Under the pieces are notes generated by a model that was not told the origin of the DNA, ran no database searches, and saw nothing but the letters and a program-made list of their open reading frames with translations. This document shows positions 46,144 through 53,768 of a stretch of DNA of 53,768 nucleotides, in pieces (the stretch's first letter is position 1; each line of letters starts with the position of its first letter). This stretch comes from Lysobacter enzymogenes (lineage in GTDB: Bacteria > Pseudomonadota > Gammaproteobacteria > Xanthomonadales > Xanthomonadaceae): positions 342,850-396,617 of the forward strand of contig NZ_FNOG01000002.1 of NCBI RefSeq assembly GCF_900106525.1, written 5' to 3'. A program made the position numbers and the translations under genes.

Positions 46144-46968
46144 ATGCAAGGCGTGCCCGACCGCTTCGACGATGCCTTCGATGCCGCCCAGTTCCGGCAG
46201 GTCGCCCATCGCCCCGGCGTCGAGCTCTACCGCGCCCACATCGTCCGCCACTCGTTCGATCCGCACACCCACGAAGCCTACGGCCTGGGCGCGATCGAAT
46301 CGGGCGTGGAGCGCTTCCGCTACCGCGGCAGCGACCACCTCGCACCGCCCGATTCGCTGGTGCTGATGAATCCCGACGTGTTGCACACCGGCCACGCGGT
46401 AACGGCCGAGGGCTGGCGCTATCGCATGATCTACGTCGAACCCGACGCGGCCGCGGACATCGTCGGCGAGCCGGGCTGGTGGTTCGACGAGGCCGTGCGC
46501 CACGACCCGCGCCGCGCGCGCCGGATCACCGCGCGCCTGGACGCGCTGTGGCATGCGCGCGAACCGCTCGACTTCGATAGCCAGTTGCACGCGCTGCTGG
46601 AGGAATTCCGCGACCACGCCAAGACCCCGCGGCGCGCGCGCCCGGAAGCGCCCAAGCGTTTCGCCGCGGTGCTCGACTGCCTGCGCGCGCGCCTGTCCGA
46701 GCGCGTCACCCTGGACGAACTGGCCGCGGTCGCCGAACTGAGCCCGTTCCACTTCCTGCGCCAGTTCCGCGCGCAATACCACGTCACCCCGCAGCAGATG
46801 CTGATGGCGCTGCGCCTGCACGAAGCCAAGCGCCTGCTCGCCGCCGGCCTGGCCCCGGCGCGGATCGCCGCCGACACCGGCTTGACCGATCAGGCGCATC
46901 TGACCCGCGCGTTCCAACGCCGCTACGGCGTGACCCCAGCGCGCTACCAAAAACAAATCCGCGGCTGA
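46144..46968 (+). CDS. AraC-family transcriptional regulator
   Basis: A 274-residue regulator. The cupin-like N-terminal sensor (residues 20-120) has HSFDPHTHEAYGLGAIESGV and APPDSLVLMNPDVLHTGHA. The C-terminal double helix-turn-helix (residues 185-272) has RLSERVTLDELAAVAELSPF and LAPARIAADTGLTDQAHLTR followed by FQRRYGVTPARYQ. It belongs to the AraC-ligand/AraC group that often controls an adjacent exporter; here the next gene is a DMT transporter 180 bases downstream. The start is ATG 46144; open frame upstream runs through the 35-bp repeats and is not coding. Confidence 0.92.
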   Translation: MQGVPDRFDDAFDAAQFRQVAHRPGVELYRAHIVRHSFDPHTHEAYGLGAIESGVERFRYRGSDHLAPPDSLVLMNPDVLHTGHAVTAEGWRYRMIYVEPDAAADIVGEPGWWFDEAVRHDPRRARRITARLDALWHAREPLDFDSQLHALLEEFRDHAKTPRRARPEAPKRFAAVLDCLRARLSERVTLDELAAVAELSPFHFLRQFRAQYHVTPQQMLMALRLHEAKRLLAAGLAPARIAADTGLTDQAHLTRAFQRRYGVTPARYQKQIRG

Positions 46969-46979
46969 AAAAGCCGCGG
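46959..46979 (+). terminator. hairpin overlapping the AraC stop codon
   Basis: CCGCGGCT/AGCCGCGG, an 8-bp perfect stem with loop GAAAA that includes the TGA stop. There is no T-run after it. A weak terminator or mRNA 3' structure. Confidence 0.5.
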
Positions 46980-46986
46980 TAACCCC

Positions 46987-47074
46987 CTGTAGGAGCGGCG
47001 CGAGCCGCGACCGCGAAACCGCGCCTGCGACGCAATCTGCAACCCCGCAGTCGCGGCTTGCGCCGCTCCTACAG
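46987..47074. repeat. REP pair (GTAGGAGC family)
   Basis: Inverted arms CTGTAGGAGCGGCGCGAGCC...GGCTTGCGCCGCTCCTACAG around a 40-base inner segment, between the AraC and DMT genes. Confidence 0.88.
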
Positions 47075-47149
47075 TCGCTACGTTGCAGCAGCCCCGCGCA
47101 CCGCAATCTCGTACAAGACGCGCGCCCGCAGCCCAGCGATCCTGCGTCC

Positions 47150-48121
47150 ATGCTGCTAGGAACCCTCTACGCCCTGCTCGCCGGCCTGATCTGGGGCCTG
47201 GTCTTCGTCGGCCCGCTGCTGCTGCCCGAATACCCCGCGGCGCTGCAATCGGTCGGCCGTTACCTCGCCTTCGGCCTGATCGCGCTGCCGCTGGCCTGGC
47301 TCGACCGCAAGGCCTTGCGCCAACTCGGCCGCGCCGACTGGATCGAAGCGCTGAAGCTGTCGCTGATCGGCAACCTGCTCTATTACCTGTGCCTGGCCAG
47401 CGCGATCCAGCGCGCCGGCGGGCCGCTGCCGACGATGATCATCGGCACCCTGCCGGTGGTGATCGCGATCAGCGCCAACCTGCGCAACGCGCGCCGCGAC
47501 GGCCGCCTGCCGTGGGCGCGGCTGGCGCCGTCGCTGCTGCTGATCGCGCTCGGCATCGCCTGCGTCAACCGCGCCGAACTGCGCGAGCTGCAAGGGCAAA
47601 CCCACGCCGACCTGCACCGCTACGCGCTCGGCGGCCTACTCGCGTTCGGCGCGGTGATCTGCTGGACCTGGTACCCGCTGCGCAACGCCGACTGGCTGCG
47701 CGCGCATCCCGACCGCAGCCCGCGCACCTGGGCCACCGCGCAAGGCGTGGCGACGTTGCCGCTGGCGCTGATCGGCTACCTCGCGCTATGGCTGTACATG
47801 AGCGCCACGCATTCGCCGTTTCCAATGCCGTTCGGTCCGCGCGCGGGCTACTTCATCGCCTTGATGGCGGCGATCGGCCTGCTCGCCTCGTGGGTCGGCA
47901 CGCTGTGCTGGAACGAAGCCAGCCAGCGCCTGCCGACCGCGCTGGCCGGGCAACTGATCGTGTTCGAAACCCTGTTCGCGCTGACCTATGCGTTCATGCT
48001 GCGCGGGCAAGCGCCGCCGACGCTGACTTTTATCGGGATCGCGTTGCTGGTGGCGGGCGTGTTGTGGGCGCTGCGGATCAAGCCGGTGCCGCCGGAGGTC
48101 GTGGCGGAAAGCGAGGCCTGA
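47150..48121 (+). CDS. DMT-superfamily (EamA-type) transporter
   Basis: A 323-residue inner-membrane protein with about ten membrane segments in two EamA-like halves. The first half has LYALLAGLIWGLVFVGPLLL and SVGRYLAFGLIALPLAWLDR; the second has LGGLLAFGAVICWTWYPLRN and GQLIVFETLFALTYAFMLRG, the usual end-of-repeat signature. It probably exports a metabolite or drug. The start is ATG 47150. The adjacent AraC gene is the likely regulator. Confidence 0.9.
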   Translation: MLLGTLYALLAGLIWGLVFVGPLLLPEYPAALQSVGRYLAFGLIALPLAWLDRKALRQLGRADWIEALKLSLIGNLLYYLCLASAIQRAGGPLPTMIIGTLPVVIAISANLRNARRDGRLPWARLAPSLLLIALGIACVNRAELRELQGQTHADLHRYALGGLLAFGAVICWTWYPLRNADWLRAHPDRSPRTWATAQGVATLPLALIGYLALWLYMSATHSPFPMPFGPRAGYFIALMAAIGLLASWVGTLCWNEASQRLPTALAGQLIVFETLFALTYAFMLRGQAPPTLTFIGIALLVAGVLWALRIKPVPPEVVAESEA

Positions 48122-48308
48122 GCGCTGCGGATCTAATCGCAATCCAAGCGGGCGCATCCCACCGACGCTTCGCGCGGCCCTATCGAAAGAATCTTGACGC
48201 ACTCTCGCTGCGCGAGCGGCCACCGGCAGCGGCGCGGCGTTTTGCCGCATCTGCGCGCAGCGCGGCGGCCCTAGGCTGGCCGGCATTTTCCCGCTGCCAT
48301 GGCCTCGC

Positions 48309-50393
48309 ATGCGCGCCGTCACGCTTTCATCGATCCTGCCTGTGTCGACCCTGTTGTCGCTGTCTCTCGCCGGCGCCGCGCACGCGCAGCCGCCGGATGC
48401 GACGGCGGCAGCAGCCGACGCGAACGCACCCGCCGCAACCACGCTCGACCGCCTGCGCGTGCACGGCCAGCGCCCGGCCACCGTCGCCACGCCCGCGCAG
48501 GCGCGCGAGCGCCTGGCCCAGCGCGCCGGCGCGACCGCGTGGATCGACGGCGAGTCCTACCGCGACGGCCGCGTCAGCACGCTGACCGACGCGCTCGGCT
48601 ACGCGCCCGGCGTGTTCGTACAGCCGCGCTTCGGCGCCGAGGAAGCGCGGCTGTCGATCCGCGGCTCGGGCCTGCAACGCACCTTCCACGGCCGCGGCAT
48701 CGAACTGCTGCAGGACGGCAGCCCGCTCAATCTCGCCGACGGCGGTTTCGACTTCCAGGCGGTGGAACCGCTGAGCGCGCGCTACATCGAGGTCTATCGC
48801 GGCGCCAACGCGCTCGAATACGGCGCCGCCACGCTCGGCGGCGCGATCGATTTCGTCTCGCCGACCGGCCTGGACGCCGCGCCCCTGCGCCTGCGCGCGG
48901 AAACCGGCGCGTTCGGCTACCGCCGCGGCCAGATCGCCGCCGCCGGCGCGTCCGGCGCGGCCGACGGCTACGCCAGCCTCAGCGGCCTGCGCCAGGACGG
49001 CTTTCGCGATCACGCCGAACAAGAAAACTATCGCCTGTTCGCCAACGCCGGCTATCGCTTCGACGACACGCTCGACGGCCGCGTCTACCTCACCCACGTC
49101 GACACCCGCTCGGCCCTGCCCGGCAATCTCACCCTGGCCGAATCGCGCCGCGATCCGCGCCTGGCCGCGCCGGGCAACCTCGCCCAGAACCAACGCCGCG
49201 ACTATCGCCTCGACCGCATCGCCGGGCGCCTGGCGTGGTCGCCGTCGGCGGCCGGCACGCTGACGCTGTCGGCTTATTACGCCGACAAATCGCTCGACCA
49301 TCCGATCTTCCAGGTGCTGCGCCAGGACAGCCGCGACTACGGCCTGGACCTGCGCTGGCGCGGCGAATATCACGGCCTGGGCCTGCGCCACACCTTGATC
49401 GCCGGCGCCGCCTTCGCCCAGGGCGACATCGACGACCGCCGCTGGTTCAACGTCGGCGGCCGCGCCGGCGCGCCGAGCAACCGCTTCGACCAGCGCGCGC
49501 GCAACGCCAAGCTGTATATCGAGAACCAGAGCTGGCTGACGCCGCAGTGGGCGGTCTCGCTCGGCGCGCAGGCGCTGCGATCGCAGCGGCGTTCGCGCGA
49601 CCTGCTGATCACCCAGGGCCGCGACGAAAGTTTCGACAAGGATTACAGCGGCCTGAGCCCCAAGCTCGGCCTGCGCTATCTCGCCGGCGACGGACTGCAG
49701 TACTACGCCAACCTCAGCCGCAGCCTGGAGCCGCCGAGCTTCGGCGAACTCAGCGGCGGCCCTGGCGTGACGCCGGTGGACAAGCAGCGCGCCGACAGCG
49801 GCGAGATCGGTTTGCGCCTGGAGCGCGGCGGATTGTCGCTGGACCTTGCCGCCTATCGCGCGCGCATCCGCGGCGAGTTGCTCGCGCTCAACGACGGCAA
49901 CGGCAATCCGCTCGGCACGGTCAACGCCGGCCGCACCCTGCACCAAGGCATCGAACTCGGGCTGGGCTGGACCTTCGCCCGCGACTGGACCGTTTCGGCC
50001 AGCTACCTCTACAACGATTTCCGCTTCGACGGCGACCGCGTCTACGGCGACAACGACCTCGCCGGCGCGCCGCCGCAACAACTGCGCGCCAAGCTGCGCT
50101 GGTCGCCGGACGCGCGCTTCTATCTTGAGCCGAACATCGAGTGGACGCCGCAGGGCTACTACATCGACCACGCCAACAGCTTCAAGGCGCCGGGCTATAC
50201 CGTGGCCGGGCTGCGCGCAGGCGGGCGGATCGGCGCGCAATGGAGCTGGTTCGCCGACGCGCGCAACCTCGCCGACCGCAAATGGATCGCCAGCACCAAC
50301 ACCATCGCCGACGCGCGCGGGCTCGACGGACGCAACTTCCTGCCCGGCGACGGACGCGGCGTGTATGTCGGCCTGGAGTGGTCGGCGCGCTGA
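48309..50393 (+). CDS. TonB-dependent outer membrane receptor
   Basis: A 694-residue receptor. Signal peptide 1-27 ends AHAQ. A TonB-box-like stretch is near residue 47 (LDRLRVHGQR). The plug domain covers 65-190 (VSTLTDALGYAPGVFVQPRF; LSIRGSGLQRTFHGRGIELL; YIEVYRGANALEYGAATLGG). The 22-strand barrel covers about 200-694 and ends VGLEWSAR, although the last residue is Arg rather than the usual aromatic. The plug resembles siderophore/FecA-like receptors, but no Fur box or sigma/anti-sigma pair is adjacent and the N-terminal signalling domain of FecA is missing. The ligand is unknown. Confidence 0.9.
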   Translation: MRAVTLSSILPVSTLLSLSLAGAAHAQPPDATAAAADANAPAATTLDRLRVHGQRPATVATPAQARERLAQRAGATAWIDGESYRDGRVSTLTDALGYAPGVFVQPRFGAEEARLSIRGSGLQRTFHGRGIELLQDGSPLNLADGGFDFQAVEPLSARYIEVYRGANALEYGAATLGGAIDFVSPTGLDAAPLRLRAETGAFGYRRGQIAAAGASGAADGYASLSGLRQDGFRDHAEQENYRLFANAGYRFDDTLDGRVYLTHVDTRSALPGNLTLAESRRDPRLAAPGNLAQNQRRDYRLDRIAGRLAWSPSAAGTLTLSAYYADKSLDHPIFQVLRQDSRDYGLDLRWRGEYHGLGLRHTLIAGAAFAQGDIDDRRWFNVGGRAGAPSNRFDQRARNAKLYIENQSWLTPQWAVSLGAQALRSQRRSRDLLITQGRDESFDKDYSGLSPKLGLRYLAGDGLQYYANLSRSLEPPSFGELSGGPGVTPVDKQRADSGEIGLRLERGGLSLDLAAYRARIRGELLALNDGNGNPLGTVNAGRTLHQGIELGLGWTFARDWTVSASYLYNDFRFDGDRVYGDNDLAGAPPQQLRAKLRWSPDARFYLEPNIEWTPQGYYIDHANSFKAPGYTVAGLRAGGRIGAQWSWFADARNLADRKWIASTNTIADARGLDGRNFLPGDGRGVYVGLEWSAR

Positions 50394-50409
50394 GGCGCAG
50401 CCGGCGATG

Positions 50410-50439
50410 CGGCGCGCCGCGCGAACGCACGGCGCGCCG
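50410..50439. terminator. hairpin between convergent genes
   Basis: CGGCGCGCCG and CGGCGCGCCG (each self-palindromic) flank a 10-base loop, between the TonB receptor stop and the minus-strand small secreted protein stop. There is no T-tract. Confidence 0.5.
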
Positions 50440-50447
50440 CGACGGCC

Positions 50448-50927
50448 TCAGTTCCAGCAGCTGCTGGGCTGATCGTTGACCGTCACCCAGAACCGCGTGG
50501 TGTCGTCGATGTTGCCGTAAGCCTGCCAGCCCCAACCGCCGCCGCCGTCGTGATGCTCGGCGAGGCGGTAGCCCGGGCCGAACTCGGCGCGGCAGAAAGC
50601 GTCGGCTTCGGCGCGGCTCTTGAACGAATCGCCGCGCACCGCGCGGCTCAGGGCGATGTTGCCCTTGGCCCAGCCGTTGTAGAAATCGACCGGCACCGGC
50701 GACGGCGAGCCGTCCTGCTTCAAACACAGCGCCGGCAAGCGCGCCGAACACACGGTATCGCCCTGATACGCATCGCATTCCGGGCTGAAGCAGCCGATCC
50801 GGTCCACGCCGTTGGCGTGGCTGGCCTTGCGCCAGGTGACGCCCTTGCCGCCTGCCGCGGTGGCGGCGAATGCGGACAGCGCCAAGGTGAGAACCGAAGC
50901 GGCGATGCACACTGCACGAACGTTCAT
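50448..50927 (-). CDS. small secreted Cys-containing protein, unknown function
   Basis: A 159-residue protein with signal peptide 1-26 (CIAASVLTLALSAFAATA). The mature part has six Cys residues (VDRIGCFSPECDAYQGDTVC; PALCLKQDG; ADAFCRAEFG; PSSCWN at the C-terminus), probably disulfide-bonded. It is Trp/Gly-rich near the end (GGGGWGWQAYGNI; TRFWVTVNDQPSS). ATG 50927 follows AGGAATACG. I do not recognise the family; the pattern suggests an extracellular or periplasmic binding protein. It converges with the TonB receptor gene. Confidence 0.8.
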   Translation of the reverse strand: MNVRAVCIAASVLTLALSAFAATAAGGKGVTWRKASHANGVDRIGCFSPECDAYQGDTVCSARLPALCLKQDGSPSPVPVDFYNGWAKGNIALSRAVRGDSFKSRAEADAFCRAEFGPGYRLAEHHDGGGGWGWQAYGNIDDTTRFWVTVNDQPSSCWN

Positions 50928-51186
50928 CGTATTCCTCCATGAGCCAGTCGGTGGGTGGCGTCCGGCCATCGCGCGCCGCGAACGCATCGCAGCGCTTGCG
51001 CCGTCGCCGGGCGCAAGCAATAGCACGGCGGATTTCGCCGAAACCGATAACCCCGCGCGCTTTTCCGCCGCATCGCGCCGCCGCATCGCGCAAGCGCATA
51101 GCGGTGCGAAAACCCGCGGAAAACAGCGCCCACAACCGATGTGCGCGTGGCTCCACTCTTGTCCCGCGTTGAGACTCGCGCGGCGC

Positions 51187-53460
51187 TCAGATCTCGAACC
51201 GATACGACAGCTTCACCAGCAACTGCTCGCTGTCGCGCAGACTGAACGCGTCGCCGAACTCGCTGCCGACATCGCGGCGACGGTCGCCTTCCTCGAACAT
51301 CTCGCCGCCGCGTACGTAGGCGATGTAGAGGTACGACAGCGGCGCCAGTTCGTAGCGATAGCGCACTTGGAACGCGAGATTGCGCAAGCTGAAGTCCGGC
51401 ACCTCTTCGGCGACCGGCAACGGACGCCCGGCGCCGTCGACGCGGTAGACCCGGCGCTTGCGCGCGTCCACGCCGATGGTCTCCAGGCGCACGCGCAGCT
51501 CCTGCTTGTCGTCGATGAACCACTCCAGCCCGCCGTTGAGGCTGAGGATGTCGGCGCGGAAATCGGCGACGCGGTTGTCGCCGCGCCACAGCAGCCAGGC
51601 CGGGTCGTGGCTGTATTCGACGCCGGCGAACAGCGACATGCGGTCGTTGACGTGATAGTTCGGCTCCAGGTACAGCGTCGCCCGGCCCTGGTCGAGATCG
51701 CCCAGGCCGTCGGCCTTGTAATAGGCCTCGGTGTACAGCGACCACGGGCTGCCGCCGCGCTGCGGGCGCAGCCGCTCGTAGCTGAGGAAGCCCTTCGCCG
51801 GCATCCGCACCACGCCGTTGCCGCGGGTCAGCAGATCGTCGTGGCCGCCGCTCCACAGCGCCGCTTCGACGAACTGGCGGCCGCCGTCGCGCATGTCGCT
51901 GCGGCGGTTGACCGCGATCGCGTCGGCGATGCGCACGCCGTCGTCGCTGTAGCGGCGCGATACGGCGAAGTGCCAGTCCTGCCCGGCATAGGCCGAGTCC
52001 GGCGGCAGGTCGCTGACCCGCTTGCCCAGGTCGTAGCGCAGGTAGTTGAAGTTGTTGCGCTCCAGGTAGCCGAAGTCGTTGAGCATCAGCTCGCCGCCCA
52101 GGTGCAGGCCGTACAGTTGCTGGCGCCAGCCGCCGCCCATGTCGTAGTCGATGCGCAACTGCGCGCCGCTGTCGCGGAAGCTGCGGCCGGCCTGCTGCAC
52201 GTCGGAGGCGACCACGGTGCCGCGCAGCGACCACTGCGCGTTCGGCGCCCAGCGCTGGTCGAACTCGTAGACGTTGGCGGTGCGGTCCAGGAACGGCCGC
52301 TCCACGCGCGTGGCCATCGCGCCCAGGCCGAAGCGGGCGAAGTCGCGGGTGACGCGCGCGGCGTAGAAGTCGCGCCCGGCCTGGTCACCTTCGTTGGCGG
52401 CGAACACGCCGTAATTGAAGCCGCCGGCGCTGCCGTTGAGCTTGACCGCCGCAGTCACGTCGCCCGAGCCGCTGCCGTCGTCGGCCGGCCCGCCGACGCG
52501 GCGGGTGTAGATCAGCCGGCTGTTGTTGCTGTACGAGCCGAACGGCACGTCGAAAAAGCCCTGGTTCTCGGTGAAGAACGGGCGCTTGTCGCTGAAGAAG
52601 GTCTCGGTGGCGCTGAAGTTGACGGTGAGCTCGTCGCTCTCGACCTGGCCGAAGTCCGGGTTGAGCGTGGCGCTGAGCTGGAACCGGCCGCTGGGCTTCC
52701 AGAACAGATCCAGGCCGCCGTCGACGTCGCTGCCGTGGCCGACCGCGTCGCCGATGCCGACCACGTAGGGCGTGATCGCCAACAGCGACTGCTTGTACGC
52801 CGGCACCTGGATGCGCTCGAACGCGGACAGGTAGCGCGCTTCGGTGTAATGCACCGCCGGCCACGACACTCGCTCGCCGCTGGAGGCGATGACCCGGTCG
52901 AGCTGGATGCCGAGCGTGCGCGCGCCGTCCTGGCCCTGGCGCATCGGCGCGATGTGCCAGGGGATCAGCATCTCCGCCGACCAGCCTTGCTCGTCTTCGC
53001 TGGTGGCGTGGCGCCAGTCGCCGTCCCAGTCGTTGTTGAACTGGTTTTCGCTGGTGACCGTGGCGTCGGTGATGCCGTTGGCCAGGGTCACGGTGAAGTT
53101 GTAGCCGGTGCGGCCGTCGCCGTCGAAGTCCACGTACAGGTTGACCCGGTCGACGGTGCCGTCGCCGTCGCGCTGGATGTGCTGGCGCATGCGCGGCACG
53201 CCGGCGGGCTGGACGTTGCGGAAGGCCACAGCGAGGCCGCGCTCGGTCGCCATCAGCCAGGCTTCGGTCGGCAGCCGCGAGGGCTCGCGCGACAGCGGCT
53301 GGGTGTGGCGGAAGTCGGTAATGCGGCGCGCCTGGCTCCACTCCTGCGGGTCGATGCGCCCGTCGATTTCCAGGGCCTGCGCGCACGGCGCGCCCAACAG
53401 GCCGGCGCAGGCGGCGGCGCGCGCGGCCGCCCGGGCGGTGAACGAATAACGATGGCGCAT
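51187..53460 (-). CDS. CBM9-like / DUF5916 outer-membrane protein
   Basis: A 757-residue secreted protein. The signal peptide is 1-30 (ARAAACAGLLGAPCAQA). Residues 31-215 form a carbohydrate-binding family-9-like domain (LEIDGRIDPQEWSQARRITD; VNLYVDFDGDGRTGYNFTVT; GWSAEMLIPWHI). Residues 220-757 match DUF5916, with beta-strand pattern consistent with an outer-membrane barrel ending LVKLSYRFEI, an aromatic-containing C-terminus. Typical hallmarks are LNPDFGQVESDELTVNFSAT and KRPFFTENQGFFDV. Such proteins are common in Xanthomonadaceae; the substrate is thought to be a glycan or glycoprotein but is not proven. The start is ATG 53460. Confidence 0.87.
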   Translation of the reverse strand: MRHRYSFTARAAARAAACAGLLGAPCAQALEIDGRIDPQEWSQARRITDFRHTQPLSREPSRLPTEAWLMATERGLAVAFRNVQPAGVPRMRQHIQRDGDGTVDRVNLYVDFDGDGRTGYNFTVTLANGITDATVTSENQFNNDWDGDWRHATSEDEQGWSAEMLIPWHIAPMRQGQDGARTLGIQLDRVIASSGERVSWPAVHYTEARYLSAFERIQVPAYKQSLLAITPYVVGIGDAVGHGSDVDGGLDLFWKPSGRFQLSATLNPDFGQVESDELTVNFSATETFFSDKRPFFTENQGFFDVPFGSYSNNSRLIYTRRVGGPADDGSGSGDVTAAVKLNGSAGGFNYGVFAANEGDQAGRDFYAARVTRDFARFGLGAMATRVERPFLDRTANVYEFDQRWAPNAQWSLRGTVVASDVQQAGRSFRDSGAQLRIDYDMGGGWRQQLYGLHLGGELMLNDFGYLERNNFNYLRYDLGKRVSDLPPDSAYAGQDWHFAVSRRYSDDGVRIADAIAVNRRSDMRDGGRQFVEAALWSGGHDDLLTRGNGVVRMPAKGFLSYERLRPQRGGSPWSLYTEAYYKADGLGDLDQGRATLYLEPNYHVNDRMSLFAGVEYSHDPAWLLWRGDNRVADFRADILSLNGGLEWFIDDKQELRVRLETIGVDARKRRVYRVDGAGRPLPVAEEVPDFSLRNLAFQVRYRYELAPLSYLYIAYVRGGEMFEEGDRRRDVGSEFGDAFSLRDSEQLLVKLSYRFEI

Positions 53461-53673
53461 GGCGCGCTCCCCCGACTGCGTGGACCGTCCCGGGCGCGCA
53501 GCGCCGCGGGCGGATCGCGGCGAACGGCACCGCGACGGCGCGCAGACTAACGGCACGGCGGCGGCGCGCTAACTGGCGTAAGTCATGCAAACCTTCGGCC
53601 GCTGGCGCGCATCAGCCTGTGCAAGGGCCGGCCGCGGCGTCGCGGAGGGGGCGCTGCGTTCCTGCATGGGCTG

Positions 53674-53763
53674 CCTGTAGGAGCGGCGCGAGCCGCGACC
53701 GCGGGGTAGCCGCTGGCGCCGCACGCCGGATGTCGCGGTCGCGGCTTGCGCCGCTCCTACAGG
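53674..53763. repeat. REP pair (GTAGGAGC family) at the right edge
   Basis: Inverted arms CCTGTAGGAGCGGCGCGAGC...GGCTTGCGCCGCTCCTACAGG around a short inner loop. The rest of 53461-53768 has no gene. Confidence 0.9.
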
Positions 53764-53768
53764 GGGCT

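Overview
The window (53.8 kb, very high GC) looks like chromosome of a gammaproteobacterium of the family Xanthomonadaceae, most likely Lysobacter or a close relative. The basis is codon usage and GC skew at third positions, OmpA/TonB/DUF5916-type outer-membrane proteins, abundant GTAGGAGC-type REP palindromes like those of Stenotrophomonas and Xanthomonas, and family-typical gene content. The genus is inferred, since no rRNA is present. I see no tRNA, rRNA, prophage, complete insertion sequence or CRISPR array.

Layout. 0-2 kb: two tandem, nearly identical OmpA-family genes, the first cut by the window edge. 2-10.3 kb: prpD, an extradiol DOPA-dioxygenase-like gene, a repeat-rich gap, a divergent LysR/MFS pair, a secreted SGNH hydrolase and an MDR oxidoreductase. 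10.4-13.6 kb: a 1081-residue secreted lipase-like protein with discoidin-like domains at both ends. 14-16.5 kb: an EF-G paralogue behind an elaborate leader (promoter, leader-peptide ORF, hairpins, intrinsic terminator, second mini-ORF). 16.6-22 kb: an overlapping three-gene MksBEF-like condensin operon (kleisin, winged-helix subunit, SMC ATPase). 22-26.1 kb: fadH, a SleB-like cell-wall hydrolase and a beta-class GST.

26.3-33 kb is a minus-strand run: a small unknown protein, prpC, prpB, a SUFU-domain protein and prpE. With prpD at 2 kb, this gives propionyl-CoA synthetase, methylcitrate synthase, methylcitrate dehydratase and methylisocitrate lyase, the propionate-to-pyruvate/succinate route, but split into separate transcription units. 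33-35.4 kb: a glycine-zipper envelope protein, an alpha/beta hydrolase and an OsmC-type peroxidase. 35.8-42.7 kb: a second, divergent EF-G-like protein lacking the catalytic His, a TPR protein, a DUF4087/MscS overlapping pair, a thioredoxin-like protein, a LysE exporter and a TerB-like protein.

43-45.8 kb: three consecutive lipoproteins and an orphan PIN protein. 45.8-48.1 kb: a 7 x 35 bp tandem repeat array, then an AraC regulator and a DMT exporter. 48.3-53.5 kb: a TonB-dependent receptor, a small secreted Cys-rich protein and a CBM9-like/DUF5916 outer-membrane protein. Intergenic spaces carry at least four classes of dispersed repeats: GTAGGAGC REP pairs, CGTCATTCC-type composite palindromes, CTCTCCCGC palindromes and the 35-bp array. 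The most unusual signals are the EF-G leader, the repeat with a flipped core, the two EF-G paralogues, the nuclease-less condensin operon and an orphan double-palindrome operator at 34.05 kb.
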